A stretch of DNA of 64,000 nucleotides from Muribaculaceae bacterium (GTDB lineage: Bacteria; Bacteroidota; Bacteroidia; Bacteroidales; Muribaculaceae). A program made the position numbers and the translations under genes. The stretch lies in NCBI GenBank assembly GCA_017626045.1, contig JAGAJP010000019.1:1-64000 (forward strand). The letters run 5' to 3'. Positions 54,012 to 62,297 of this stretch are shown piece after piece; within the stretch, counting starts at the first letter, position 1, and each line of letters starts with the position of its first letter. The notes under the pieces are model-generated. The model had not been told where the DNA came from. It worked only from the letters and a program-made list of their open reading frames with translations, and made no database searches.

Positions 54012-54773
54012 GTGTACATAAGCAAAGAAGAAAAAAAGATTCCGATCAGCGACCCCTCGGGCCGCTGGTCGGATCTTACGCTTCTGCCCGAATGGGAGGA
54101 GGAGCTTTACGACGTATATACCGTCAAGAAACACGGTAAGTGGATTATGCTCAAGGCTCTCAAGAAGCAGTTTCGCGACGATCCCAAATATCGCGCCATC
54201 ATCGAGAAGGAGTTTGACACAAGATACAATCTCGCTCATGCCAATATCGTGATGGTGAATGATTTCGAGGAGGTGCCGGGCATAGGCATGTGTATCGTCA
54301 CCGATGATGCCTACGGATATTCCCTGCGCCGCCTTATCGACGAGAAGCGCCTTACCCCTAAGATTATCCAGCGCCTCGAGACCCAGCTCCCCGACGCGCT
54401 CGAGTATATTCAGGAAAACCATGTGATGCACCTGCCCATAACTCCCGACAACATTATCTTCACGGAGTATAACGAAAACCTGAAGCTGACAAATGTCGGC
54501 TACGACCACCGCGACCGTCTCGCGCCGCAGGATACCAAGCAGGATATAATCGACTACGGTCGCCTTATCAACGAGGTGCTCGACAATCTCCCCGAGCCGC
54601 TCCCGCGCCTGCGTAGCGTGGCGCGTAAGGCAGCTGACCCCGAAGGCAACATAGACAACATCCAGCAGCTCAAGATGGCGCTCAGCAGAAGAAGCCTGAC
54701 TTCCATCATGGTCTGGCTACTTGCCTTTATCGTGGTGATGCTCGGAATACTCATTTGGCTTAACCTAAGATAA
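54012..54773 (+). CDS. Kinase-fold membrane protein lacking catalytic residues (probable pseudokinase)
   Basis: This 253-residue protein starts at GTG and has a recognisable protein-kinase fold. It has a VAIK-like lysine (Lys48 in KWIMLKAL), an alpha-C glutamate (Glu67), a hinge (MCIVTDDAYGYSLRRLID) and a catalytic-loop equivalent. The HRDxKPEN motif is HLPITPDN (residues 140-147), so the catalytic Asp is Pro142 and the Lys is Thr144. DFG is NVG (161-163), with Asn in place of the metal-binding Asp. The activation segment is very short. A single membrane helix lies at residues 231-250, so the fold faces the cytoplasm. It sits between serS and a GNAT gene, 17 bases before the latter. Phosphotransfer is unlikely. 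Confidence 0.78.
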   Translation: MYISKEEKKIPISDPSGRWSDLTLLPEWEEELYDVYTVKKHGKWIMLKALKKQFRDDPKYRAIIEKEFDTRYNLAHANIVMVNDFEEVPGIGMCIVTDDAYGYSLRRLIDEKRLTPKIIQRLETQLPDALEYIQENHVMHLPITPDNIIFTEYNENLKLTNVGYDHRDRLAPQDTKQDIIDYGRLINEVLDNLPEPLPRLRSVARKAADPEGNIDNIQQLKMALSRRSLTSIMVWLLAFIVVMLGILIWLNLR

Positions 54774-54790
54774 TTCTATCCCTGACCCTC

Positions 54791-55921
54791 ATGATTGAAA
54801 TTAAAGAAATACCCCTCACAAGGCCAGCCCTGAGAAAGTTCACTCAGTTTCAGGTCGATATGTATCGCGACAATCCATACTACGTCCCGCCGTTGATTTC
54901 CGATGACGTCGACACCCTCGACCCCGGGAAGAACCCCGCTTTCGATTTCTGCGAGGCGCGTTGCTTCATGGCGTTCCGAAACGGCGTTCCCGTGGGCCGC
55001 GTGGCAGCAATCATCAACTCGAAGGTCAACGAGAAGACCGGTGCCAAAGACGTGCGGTTCGGGTTTATCGACTTCACCGACGAGATAGATGTGTCCCGCG
55101 CTCTCCTCGACGCCGTGGAGAAGTGGGGTAAGGAAAAGGGTATGAAGAGGGTGATCGGACCTCTCGGTTTCACCGACATGGACCATGAGGGTATGCTCGT
55201 GGAGGGATTCGACCAGCTCGGCACGATGGCTACCATCTACAACTATTCATACTATCCCGAGCACATGCACGCGCTCGGTTTCGAAAAGGATTCCGACTGG
55301 GTGGAGTATCTCGTGGATGTCCCCGACGGCATTCCCGAGAAGCATAGCCGCATCGCCGAGATTGTCAAGAAGAAGTTCGGATTCAAGATTCTGAAGTTCA
55401 AAAGCAAAAAGGAAATAAAGGAGAAATACGGCAGAGCGATCTTCGACCTCATAAACGAGGCATACGAGGACCTCTATCAGTATTCCCCGCTTTCCGACAG
55501 GCAGATCGAGCACTACATAGACATCTACCTCGGGCTCCTCGACCTCAGCCTCGTGACCCTCATCGCCGATAAGGATGACCGCCTCGTGGGTGTCGGCATA
55601 TCGATGCCCTCGATGAGCCGCGCCCTCCAGAAGTCGCGCGGTAAGCTGTTCCCCTTCGGCTGGTATCATCTCCTGAAGGGACTCAAGGGCAAAAACGACC
55701 GCGTCGACCTTCTCCTCGTGGCTATCAAGCCAGAATATCAGGGCAAGGGAGTAAACGCTCTCCTCTTCCAGGACCTTATCCCGGCGTATATCGCCCACGG
55801 TTTCAAGTGCGCGGAGTCAAACCCCGAACTCGAGAGCAATTCGAAGGTGCAGAACCAGTGGGAGGCTTTCCCCAACCGTCTCCACAAGCGCCGCCGCTGT
55901 TTCGTTAAGGATATCGAATGA
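54791..55921 (+). CDS. GNAT-fold protein, function unknown
   Basis: This 376-residue protein resembles large Bacteroidales GNAT proteins. It has an N-terminal part with QVDMYRDNPYYVPPLISDD, a first acyl-transferase-like segment (MAFRNGVPVGRVAAIINSK then FGFIDF) and a second GNAT-like core near the C-terminus (DLLLVAIKPEYQGKGVNALLF, in which QGKGVN is the acetyl-CoA pyrophosphate loop). The acceptor is unknown. It starts 17 bases after the pseudokinase gene and its TGA overlaps the menG ATG, so these genes are translated together. Confidence 0.8.
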   Translation: MIEIKEIPLTRPALRKFTQFQVDMYRDNPYYVPPLISDDVDTLDPGKNPAFDFCEARCFMAFRNGVPVGRVAAIINSKVNEKTGAKDVRFGFIDFTDEIDVSRALLDAVEKWGKEKGMKRVIGPLGFTDMDHEGMLVEGFDQLGTMATIYNYSYYPEHMHALGFEKDSDWVEYLVDVPDGIPEKHSRIAEIVKKKFGFKILKFKSKKEIKEKYGRAIFDLINEAYEDLYQYSPLSDRQIEHYIDIYLGLLDLSLVTLIADKDDRLVGVGISMPSMSRALQKSRGKLFPFGWYHLLKGLKGKNDRVDLLLVAIKPEYQGKGVNALLFQDLIPAYIAHGFKCAESNPELESNSKVQNQWEAFPNRLHKRRRCFVKDIE

Positions 55922-56679
55922 TGGAGTCGCCCGAGCTTGTCAAGCCTTACAACGATACCGACGCGAAGGGTAAGCAGGTGGGGGAGATGTTCGACTCTAT
56001 CGCCCCGGCATACGATTTCATGAACACGGCGATGACCGGAGGCCTCCACCGCCTCTGGCGCGACCGCGCGCTCCGCATGGCGCTCCGTAGGCTCGGAGCC
56101 GACAGTGCGCCCCGCCGGGTGCTCGACGTGGCGTGCGGCACGGGAGACGTGGCTTTCCGAATCCACCGGATGCTCCCCGAGGCGCGGGTGACCGGCATTG
56201 ACCTTTCCCCCGGCATGCTGGCTATCGCGCGCGATAAGATGGCAAAGGAGGCTCCCGGTGCCGGCGGTTCGGTGGAGTTCATCGAAGGCGACTGCCTCGA
56301 CCTCCCGTTTCCCGACGACTCCTTCGACCTCGTGACCGTGGCTTACGGCGTGAGGAATTTCGAGTGTCTGGAAGACGGCTACCGCGAGATGAGGCGCGTG
56401 CTGCGCCCGGGCGGCGTGATTTGCGTGGTGGAACTTTCCGAGCCCGCGTCCAAGCCTCTCCGAGCCCTATACAGACTCTATTCCCGTCATGTCATTCCTT
56501 TTGTCGGCAGGCTCGTGTCGCGCGACTCCCGTGCGTATACATACCTTCCCCAGTCGATTGCCGCCTGCCCGCAGAGGCGCGACATGACCCTCATGATGAG
56601 CCGCGCCGGGTTCGCCAATCCTCTCTTCAAGTCGCTGACCTTCGGCGTGGTGACGATATATATCGCCGACAAAGACTAA
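55918..56679 (+). CDS. menG: Demethylmenaquinone methyltransferase (UbiE/MenG)
   Basis: MenG methylates demethylmenaquinone with SAM in the last step of menaquinone synthesis, at the cytoplasmic membrane. The 253-residue protein has the UbiE signature VGEMFDSIAPAYDFMNTAMT at residues 20-39, SAM motif I VLDVACGTGDVAF, and LVTVAYGVRNFE with the family second signature. Two adjacent ATG codons (55918 and 55921) are possible, and the first overlaps the GNAT stop codon (ATGA). No other men genes are in the window. Confidence 0.95.
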   Translation: MMESPELVKPYNDTDAKGKQVGEMFDSIAPAYDFMNTAMTGGLHRLWRDRALRMALRRLGADSAPRRVLDVACGTGDVAFRIHRMLPEARVTGIDLSPGMLAIARDKMAKEAPGAGGSVEFIEGDCLDLPFPDDSFDLVTVAYGVRNFECLEDGYREMRRVLRPGGVICVVELSEPASKPLRALYRLYSRHVIPFVGRLVSRDSRAYTYLPQSIAACPQRRDMTLMMSRAGFANPLFKSLTFGVVTIYIADKD

Positions 56680-56681
56680 CT

Positions 56682-57923
56682 ATGGAAAGAAAAGATTTTG
56701 AGATAATGGCTCCCGTGGGGAGCTGGGAGTCCCTCGCCGCAGCTCTCCAGGCGGGCGCCGACGCTGTTTATTTCGGCATCGAGGGTCTCAACATGCGCTC
56801 TCGCTCGAGCGCCAATTTCACCGCCGACGACATGGACGAGATCGTGCTCCGCTGCTCGGAGAAGGGCGTGAAGACATACCTTACGGTCAACACCGTGATA
56901 TACGACGGCGACATGGAGCTGCTCCACAAGATTATCGACCGCGCCCACGCCGCCCGCGTATCGGCTATCATCGCCTCCGACATGGCGGCGATCCTGTATG
57001 CCCGCTCCATAGGCCAGGAGGTGCACATATCCACCCAGGTCAATGTGTCGAACACCGAGGCTGTCCGCTTCTATTCGCAGTTTGCCGATGTGATGGTGCT
57101 GGCGCGGGAACTGAACCTCGACCAGGTGTCGGCGATCCACGAGGCTATCGTGCGCGAGGGGCTTACCGGGCCCAACGGTCGCCCCGTGCGCCTCGAGATG
57201 TTCTGCCACGGCGCCCTCTGCATGGCGGTGAGCGGAAAATGCTACCTCTCGCTCCATCAGATGAACTCGGCGGCAAACCGAGGCGCCTGCACCCAGATTT
57301 GCCGTCGCTCCTATACTGTCACCGACAAGGAGACCGGCGACCAGCTGGAAATCGACAACCAGTATATCATGAGCCCCAAGGACCTCAAGACTATCCATTT
57401 CCTCAACCGTATGGTGGAGGCGGGTGTACGCGTCTTCAAGATCGAGGGGCGCGCGCGCGGTCCCGAATATGTCCGCGAGGTGGTGGAGTGCTATTCCGCA
57501 GCCCTCGAGGCTATATGCGCCGGCGAGTTTACCGACGAGCGTCTGCAGGGCTGGGAGGCGAGACTCGCAAAGGTCTTCAACCGTGGATACTGGGACGGCT
57601 ACTACCTCGGGCAGCGCCTCGGGGAGTGGAGTTCCAAATATGGCAGCAGCGGCACAAGAGTCAAGGAATATGTGGCGAAGGGCGTGAGATACTACGACCG
57701 CCTCGGGGTAGGAGAGTTCCAGATGGAGAGCGGTGTCCTCCGGCCCGGCGACGAGGTCGTACTCACCGGACCTACCACCGGCGCCCTCATCTTCACAGTG
57801 GAGCAGCTGCGCCTCACCACCGACCCTGTCCCCGAAGTAAAGAAAGGCGACCGCTTCTCGATGCCGGTACCCGCCCGCGTCCGCCCCTCCGACCGCCTCT
57901 ACCTCTGGAAGCCCAAACCCTAA
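56682..57923 (+). CDS. Peptidase-U32-family protein (TrhP-like tRNA hydroxylation)
   Basis: This 413-residue protein begins MERKDFEIMAPVGSWESLAA at an ATG just after the menG stop codon, although the frame is open further upstream. It carries the U32 signature EMFCHGALCMAVSGKCYLS and a later CTQICRRSY, four cysteines thought to hold an Fe-S cluster. Studied U32 proteins of this size (TrhP) make 5-hydroxyuridine in tRNA, while RlhA, about 650 residues, acts on 23S rRNA. The length fits TrhP, although the substrate is inferred. It ends the yqeY to U32 plus-strand run before a repeat hairpin. Confidence 0.85.
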   Translation: MERKDFEIMAPVGSWESLAAALQAGADAVYFGIEGLNMRSRSSANFTADDMDEIVLRCSEKGVKTYLTVNTVIYDGDMELLHKIIDRAHAARVSAIIASDMAAILYARSIGQEVHISTQVNVSNTEAVRFYSQFADVMVLARELNLDQVSAIHEAIVREGLTGPNGRPVRLEMFCHGALCMAVSGKCYLSLHQMNSAANRGACTQICRRSYTVTDKETGDQLEIDNQYIMSPKDLKTIHFLNRMVEAGVRVFKIEGRARGPEYVREVVECYSAALEAICAGEFTDERLQGWEARLAKVFNRGYWDGYYLGQRLGEWSSKYGSSGTRVKEYVAKGVRYYDRLGVGEFQMESGVLRPGDEVVLTGPTTGALIFTVEQLRLTTDPVPEVKKGDRFSMPVPARVRPSDRLYLWKPKP

Positions 57924-57925
57924 CC

Positions 57926-57987
57926 CTCACCGGGGGCGAGGAATTCACTGGGGGCGAGGAATTACAATTCCTCGCACAAAAGCACCT
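57926..57987 (+). repeat. Dispersed hairpin element B, copy 1
   Basis: The element contains CCCTCACCGGG, GGCGAGGAATT twice, a perfect hairpin GCGAGGAATT-AC-AATTCCTCGC (57954-57975) and ACAAAAGCACC. It matches the element at 60099 in order and sequence and could act as a terminator after the U32 gene. Confidence 0.65.
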
Positions 57988-58099
57988 GCAAAGAGCCCTC
58001 AGAACCCTCAGAGTTCTCAGACTTCTCCGTGTTCGCCGAGTTCTCAGAGCCCACTAATAGCAATAATAACCCTCAAAATCACAAAAAATTCCACTTTTT

Positions 58100-58131
58100 T
58101 TTGGTGATTTAAAAAAAGAGTATTAACTTTG
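58100..58131 (+). promoter_or_regulatory. Promoter of the tRNA-Glu/rpsT/tRNA-Glu unit
   Basis: TTTG (58100-58103), 20 bases, then TAACTTTG (58124-58131). Transcription would begin about 35 bases before the first tRNA. Confidence 0.75.
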
Positions 58132-58173
58132 CACTCGCAAAACCACCACGCGCCCTAAAAAGCGCAAACGGCA

Positions 58174-58245
58174 GGCCCATTCGTCTATCGGTTAGGACGA
58201 GAGATTTTCATTCTCTAAAGAGCAGTTCGACTCTGCTATGGGCTA
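58174..58245 (+). tRNA. tRNA-Glu (anticodon TTC), copy 1
   Basis: The 72-base cloverleaf has acceptor GGCCCAT/ATGGGCT, anticodon stem AGAGA/TCTCT with loop TTTTCAT (anticodon TTC), and T loop TTCGACT with stem GAGCA-type pairing. It is identical to the copy at 58620. CCA is not encoded. Confidence 0.94.
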
Positions 58246-58327
58246 CAATTTAATAATTTATAGTTCAGCCGTCCGGAATGGGGCTTCCCTGGAAAGGCGG
58301 CGAAGCTTAAAAAGCACTAATATAGAA

Positions 58328-58594
58328 ATGGCAAACCATAAATCTTCTCTGAAAAGAATTCGCCAGGCTGAGAAACGTCGTCTCGAAAACCGTTACTGGG
58401 CTAAGACAGCGCGCAACGCCGTCCGCAAAGTCCGCAAAATGGAAGACCCCGCTGAAGCTCAGGCTGCCTACAACAAGGTAAGCGCTCTTCTCCAGCGCCT
58501 CGGCCGTAAAAATGTAATCTCGAAAAACAAAGCCGCAAACCTTTGCAGCGGCATGCAGATCTACATCAACAAGCTTACAGCTGCCGCGAAGTAA
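58328..58594 (+). CDS. rpsT: 30S ribosomal protein S20
   Basis: This 88-residue basic helical protein of the small subunit starts [20 protein letters not shown] at the ATG at 58328. The frame is open 30 codons upstream, but that extension reads into the tRNA-Glu gene. [20 protein letters not shown] and the C-terminal lysine-rich helix match S20. It lies between two identical tRNA-Glu genes with a promoter only ahead of the first tRNA, so the message for S20 is probably released by tRNA processing at both ends. Confidence 0.97.
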   Translation: MANHKSSLKRIRQAEKRRLENRYWAKTARNAVRKVRKMEDPAEAQAAYNKVSALLQRLGRKNVISKNKAANLCSGMQIYINKLTAAAK

Positions 58595-58619
58595 TCATTC
58601 TCCCGGCATGCTGCACCGT

Positions 58620-58691
58620 GGCCCATTCGTCTATCGGTTAGGACGAGAGATTTTCATTCTCTAAAGAGCAGTTCGACTCTGCTATGGGCTA
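58620..58691 (+). tRNA. tRNA-Glu (anticodon TTC), copy 2
   Basis: It is identical over 72 bases to the copy at 58174. It begins 25 bases after the rpsT stop codon. Confidence 0.94.
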
Positions 58692-58715
58692 CTCCCCAAA
58701 TCCATCCTATCCCCC

Positions 58716-58755
58716 GAGACCCGTTGCCTCCCCCGAGGCGCGGGTCTCACTTTTT
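58716..58755 (+). terminator. Terminator after the second tRNA-Glu
   Basis: GAGACCCG pairs with CGGGTCTC and is followed by ACTTTTTA. It overlaps the stop codon of the convergent gene at 58754. Confidence 0.75.
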
Positions 58756-60073
58756 AAAACTCACAATCCCGAACCGTTATCCTCTCCCCATTCTCATTAT
58801 AAACCCCGAAATCGGTGCTCCTGACCCATCCCTCGCCGTCGCAGGGGCGCCTGTCATACAGCCCTTTCGGATAGTCCGTGACGTTCACCTTCTTAATCCT
58901 CACGTTGTCAAGAAGTATGTCCGAAATCTTCCCCGGCTCGTCGCAGCCGATGAAGATGCCGTTTTCAGACGTGGCGAAGATGTTGATAAACCGTATGTCG
59001 CGCACCGGCCCGCACGCCCCCTTGGTAGCCCCTTTCGGAAATCTCCATCCCGCGTCCTTGTGGTTGCCCACAGCCCTCGGATACGACGTGATGTAGATGG
59101 GCTCCGACTGTCCCCACCATACCTCCGAAAAGAGATGGCAGTCGAGGATGATGTTGGAGAACGTCACGTTCTCCACGCTCCCCTCGTCGCGGTTCTGGAT
59201 GCCGATACCCCGGTTGGAGTCCCGGATGATGCAGTTGTCGAAAGTCACGTTCGATATCCGGTCCATGTTTTCCGACCCTATCTTGACGGCGCACGAGCGC
59301 GACGTCATGATGCAGTTGCTCACCGTTATGTCGTGGCACTCCCCGTATTCCTCAAACTCCCGCCGGTTTTTCAGGCAGATGCAGTCATCGCCCGACTCTA
59401 TGTAACAGTTGGTGATCCTGACCTTCCGCGAATGGTCTATGTCGATGCCGTCGCCGTTGCGCACCTTCAGGTTGTTGAGCAGAGAGATGTCGCTGATCGC
59501 CACATCCTTGCACCCCACAAGGTGTACCGTCCAGTAGGCGCTGTTGCCGATGGTGACGTCGCTGATCCTCACGTTCTCGCATCCGAACAGCGTCAGCACG
59601 TGAGGCCGGGGGTCGAACGTGGTCACCGGCTTCAGCTCAAACGAGTCGTCGAGTTCCTTCCCCATGAAGGCGACGGCGTTACCGTCGATGCGTCCCGTGC
59701 CGGAGATGGAGATGTTTTTCAGACCGTCGCCCGAAATCCACATCATCCCCTCGCCCTCGTTTGCGCGGAAGGCGCTCTCCTTATATATGGACTCGTCCGG
59801 ATTCGCCTGCAGCACGGCGTTAGGCTCGAGATGCAGGTCGATGTCCGACTTAAGGTGGAGCGGACCCGCCATAAACACGTGGCCCGCCGGCAGGCGCACC
59901 TCGCCGCCTCCGGTCTTCCAGCACTCGTCGATGGCACGCTGGATGGCGGCGGCGTCATCGCTCTTCCCGTCGCCCTTAGCGCCGAAATCCATAACATTCA
60001 CATTAGCAGCCGACAAGCAAGCCGCCCCCGCCATCATCCCAAAAATCCCAATCAAAGCAATCCGCTTTCCCAT
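58754..60073 (-). CDS. GH28-like right-handed beta-helix protein
   Basis: This 439-residue exported protein (signal LIGIFGMMAGAACLSAANV) has the pectin-lyase-like helix fold typical of GH28: NVMDFGAKGDGKSDDAAAIQ at the start, NGDGIDID (206-213) in place of the usual N-T/S-D, and SGDDCICLK (227-235) with the paired aspartates. The later GHG is replaced by RSCAVKIGSE and the RIK motif by GIQ, so two of the four conserved GH28 sites are altered. It may be a divergent hydrolase of uronic-acid polymers or a lyase-like relative. No Sus genes adjoin it. Confidence 0.82.
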   Translation of the reverse strand: MGKRIALIGIFGMMAGAACLSAANVNVMDFGAKGDGKSDDAAAIQRAIDECWKTGGGEVRLPAGHVFMAGPLHLKSDIDLHLEPNAVLQANPDESIYKESAFRANEGEGMMWISGDGLKNISISGTGRIDGNAVAFMGKELDDSFELKPVTTFDPRPHVLTLFGCENVRISDVTIGNSAYWTVHLVGCKDVAISDISLLNNLKVRNGDGIDIDHSRKVRITNCYIESGDDCICLKNRREFEEYGECHDITVSNCIMTSRSCAVKIGSENMDRISNVTFDNCIIRDSNRGIGIQNRDEGSVENVTFSNIILDCHLFSEVWWGQSEPIYITSYPRAVGNHKDAGWRFPKGATKGACGPVRDIRFINIFATSENGIFIGCDEPGKISDILLDNVRIKKVNVTDYPKGLYDRRPCDGEGWVRSTDFGVYNENGERITVRDCEF

Positions 60074-60098
60074 AAAAAAGCCTTAAAAGTTAAAAAAA

Positions 60099-60231
60099 GT
60101 CCCTCACCGGGAGCGAGGATTTACAAATCCTCGCTACAAAAGCACCCGTTCTGTTAGCAGTCCGTGCTCGGACTGCTCGTGCCCTAAAGTCCCCGTGCGT
60201 CGCGAAGCCAATTACTAATTACTAATTAATA
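60099..60231. repeat. Compound of dispersed elements B and C and a half-copy of the AT-rich repeat
   Basis: In order these are element B copy 2 (60099-60147, hairpin GCGAGGATTT-AC-AAATCCTCGC), element C copy 1 (60144-60186, hairpin AGCAGTCCG-TGCT-CGGACTGCT at 60156-60177), then GCGTCGCGAAGCCAATT joined to AATTACTAATT units (60196-60231) that run into the next gene's stop codon. Confidence 0.65.
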
Positions 60232-61887
60232 CCGAAAGCTCGATCCCCCCAAAAACTCCCGAAGTAAAGAAGTCCTCGGTATCTGGTCCGCAGCGATAGG
60301 ATAGAAATACTCCAGAAACTTCAGTAGCCGATAGGCATTGCTATACTGCTCCACATCATGCGGCACCTGCCGCAGCAACGGCTCCGCATACTCCTTCATC
60401 ACCCCAAGCTCGAATATCAGCGACGAGTTGAATGTGGCGTCCGCATTCTCCTGAAACGGGAAGATCCACTTCTCCTCGCCCCGTCTCACCGACGGCCAAC
60501 GCCGTATCGTGTCAAGTGCCGACGTGTTCCGATACCGGTGGTCGCGCACTATCCTCCGAAGCAGTCGGTTGTCGTTGGGCGATATCCAGTTGTGGTCATC
60601 GATGGCGAGAGTCGTCAGTGCCGACACATACACCTTATAGATAGTGTCGTGGCTTATCGACTGCGTTAGCTCCGGGTTGAGCCCGTGGATGCCCTCCATC
60701 AGCAGCACGTCGGTAGCCTCAAGCCGCAGCGGACGCTTCTTCTCGACCCTTTTGCCGAGCTCGAAACTGTAGGTGGGCAGATTGATGGTCTCCCCCGCGA
60801 GCAGTCGCGTCAGGTCGCTGTTGAGACGCTCAAGGTCCAGCGCATACAGACTCTCGTAGTCATAGTCGCCCGAAGCGTCACGCGGCGTGTCTTTCCGGTC
60901 TACGAAATAGTCGTCGAGCGATATCATCTTCGGAGTGATGAGCGATGTCATCAGCTGGATGGCGAGACGCTTGGTGGTGGTGGTCTTTCCCGACGACGAG
61001 GGTCCCGCCAGCATCACTATCTTCGCCCCGCGCGCCACTATGTCGTCGGCGATACGCCCTATCTGCTTCTCGTGCATCGCTTCCGCCACCGTAATCAGGT
61101 CCCTCACCGTGCGGTTGCGCACCGACATGTTCAGTTCCCCCACGTCGCGCACCTTGATCACATCGTTGAAGTGCATATATTCCGTGAAGGCCTTGAACAT
61201 CTTGTCCTGCTTCTCCGGCTCCTGGGGCTTCGACGGCTCGTGTGGGTCGCGGCCCATCAGTATGAAACCGTCGGCATACGGGTGAAGCGCGAACACCGGT
61301 GCGTAGCCGGTCGATGGAGGCAGCGCCCCGTAATAACTGTCGGCGAGTTCGCCGAGAGTATAATAGGTGGTGTAGAGCGTCGACGTGGTCTCCAGCAGAA
61401 GGACCTTGCTGTCGAGATGCTGGCGACGGAGCGTCGGCAGAACGTCAGACGTCAGACGCTCGTGACGCTCGAAAGGAAGGTCGGCGGCGGCTATCGCATG
61501 CATCCGCTCCTCCAGTTCCTTCACCTGCTCGCCCGTCAGCGAGAGGGGAGTGCCACCCTTCAGTCCGCGGAGCCGGCAGAAATAGCCCCTGAAGATACTG
61601 TGCTCAATGCGCAGCTGGCTTCCCGGAAACATATCCGCGGCAGCCTTATAGAGCATGAAGCAGAGAGCCCGCACATACACCCGCCTGCCGCTCTCGCTCG
61701 TATCCGGCAGATACTCAACCTGCTTCGGACTGTAGAGCGGAAACCGCAGGTCCTCCGTCTTGTTATTGATACGGCAGCAGATCGGCGTAAAGTCAAGCTT
61801 CACGCGCCCCTCCCGCAGAAGGCTCAGAGGAGTGCTTCCCCCCTCCACCTCCACATACTCCCTCGCATTAAGATCATATATCTCCAT
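60226..61887 (-). CDS. TGS/ThrRS-like and uridine-kinase fusion (nucleoside kinase)
   Basis: From the ATG at 61887 the protein has 553 residues. The N-terminal ~200 residues resemble the TGS plus second domain of threonyl-tRNA synthetase (EIYDLNAREYVEVEGGSTPL, with H-x-H-type residues in RIEHSIFRGYF). The C-terminal half is a phosphoribulokinase/uridine-kinase domain with Walker A MLAGPSSSGKTTTTKRLA, SLDDYFVDRKDTPRDASGDYD and LLMEGIHGLNPELT. Proteins of this layout are widespread in Bacteroidetes and Firmicutes as nucleoside kinases. The role of the TGS half is unclear. The stop codon touches a dispersed repeat. Confidence 0.88.
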   Translation of the reverse strand: MEIYDLNAREYVEVEGGSTPLSLLREGRVKLDFTPICCRINNKTEDLRFPLYSPKQVEYLPDTSESGRRVYVRALCFMLYKAAADMFPGSQLRIEHSIFRGYFCRLRGLKGGTPLSLTGEQVKELEERMHAIAAADLPFERHERLTSDVLPTLRRQHLDSKVLLLETTSTLYTTYYTLGELADSYYGALPPSTGYAPVFALHPYADGFILMGRDPHEPSKPQEPEKQDKMFKAFTEYMHFNDVIKVRDVGELNMSVRNRTVRDLITVAEAMHEKQIGRIADDIVARGAKIVMLAGPSSSGKTTTTKRLAIQLMTSLITPKMISLDDYFVDRKDTPRDASGDYDYESLYALDLERLNSDLTRLLAGETINLPTYSFELGKRVEKKRPLRLEATDVLLMEGIHGLNPELTQSISHDTIYKVYVSALTTLAIDDHNWISPNDNRLLRRIVRDHRYRNTSALDTIRRWPSVRRGEEKWIFPFQENADATFNSSLIFELGVMKEYAEPLLRQVPHDVEQYSNAYRLLKFLEYFYPIAADQIPRTSLLREFLGGSSFRY

Positions 61888-62043
61888 AAAAAACCAATTC
61901 AAAATTCAAAACCATTCCCAACCGCATCCCAATTACTAACTACTAATTACTAATTCCCCCTATAAATATAACACCATTCCCCCAACAGTTATCACGCACC
62001 AAAGCCCCAGCACTCTCCCTAAGTCCCCAATTCCCAAATTCCA

Positions 62044-62075
62044 TTTGCAAAAATAAAAAAAAATGATTACCTTTG
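62044..62075 (+). promoter_or_regulatory. Promoter of the NusG-fusion gene
   Basis: TTTG (62044-62047), 20 bases, then TACCTTTG (62068-62075) is a full match. It predicts a leader of about 215 bases before the ATG at 62298. Confidence 0.78.
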
Positions 62076-62083
62076 CAAAACAA

Positions 62084-62100
62084 GCCGGCAATAAGCCGGC
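62084..62100 (+). promoter_or_regulatory. Hairpin at the start of the leader
   Basis: GCCGGC-AATAA-GCCGGC would form right at the 5' end of the transcript. The position suits a recruitment or stability element for a NusG-type factor, but this is inference. Confidence 0.5.
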
Positions 62101-62157
62101 AAAAACGGTGCCAAACACCCCTTATATCACTTGACATCAGGCGAATAACCTGCGTTT

Positions 62158-62271
62158 ATGATAACTACCAAACTTCACCAACCCGTGGAGTCTATAAAGA
62201 AATACATAGCCGAAACCTCCGTTTTAGAGCTTTTTAAGCAAAAAAACAGAGGGTCGGCAGGAATTGTCTGA
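62158..62271 (+). CDS. Leader ORF of 37 codons
   Basis: An ATG within the leader opens a 37-residue frame, MITTKLHQPVESIKKYIAET and so on, ending GSAGIV before TGA at 62269-62271, 26 bases before the NusG-fusion start. It is charged and helical in character with no signal peptide. It could be a regulatory leader peptide or a small protein. I do not recognise it. Confidence 0.45.
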   Translation: MITTKLHQPVESIKKYIAETSVLELFKQKNRGSAGIV

Positions 62272-62297
62272 ACTTTTCAATCCTGTAAACTTTCATC

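Noticed and set aside
58724..60157. 477-codon plus-strand frame opposite the GH28-like gene
   Set aside because: It is rich in Arg, His, Val and Pro in the manner of a complementary-strand shadow of a GC-rich gene. The minus-strand gene has a signal peptide and GH28 motifs.
60685..61953. 422-codon plus-strand frame opposite the nucleoside kinase
   Set aside because: It is a shadow of a gene with clear Walker A and TGS motifs and has a low-complexity composition.
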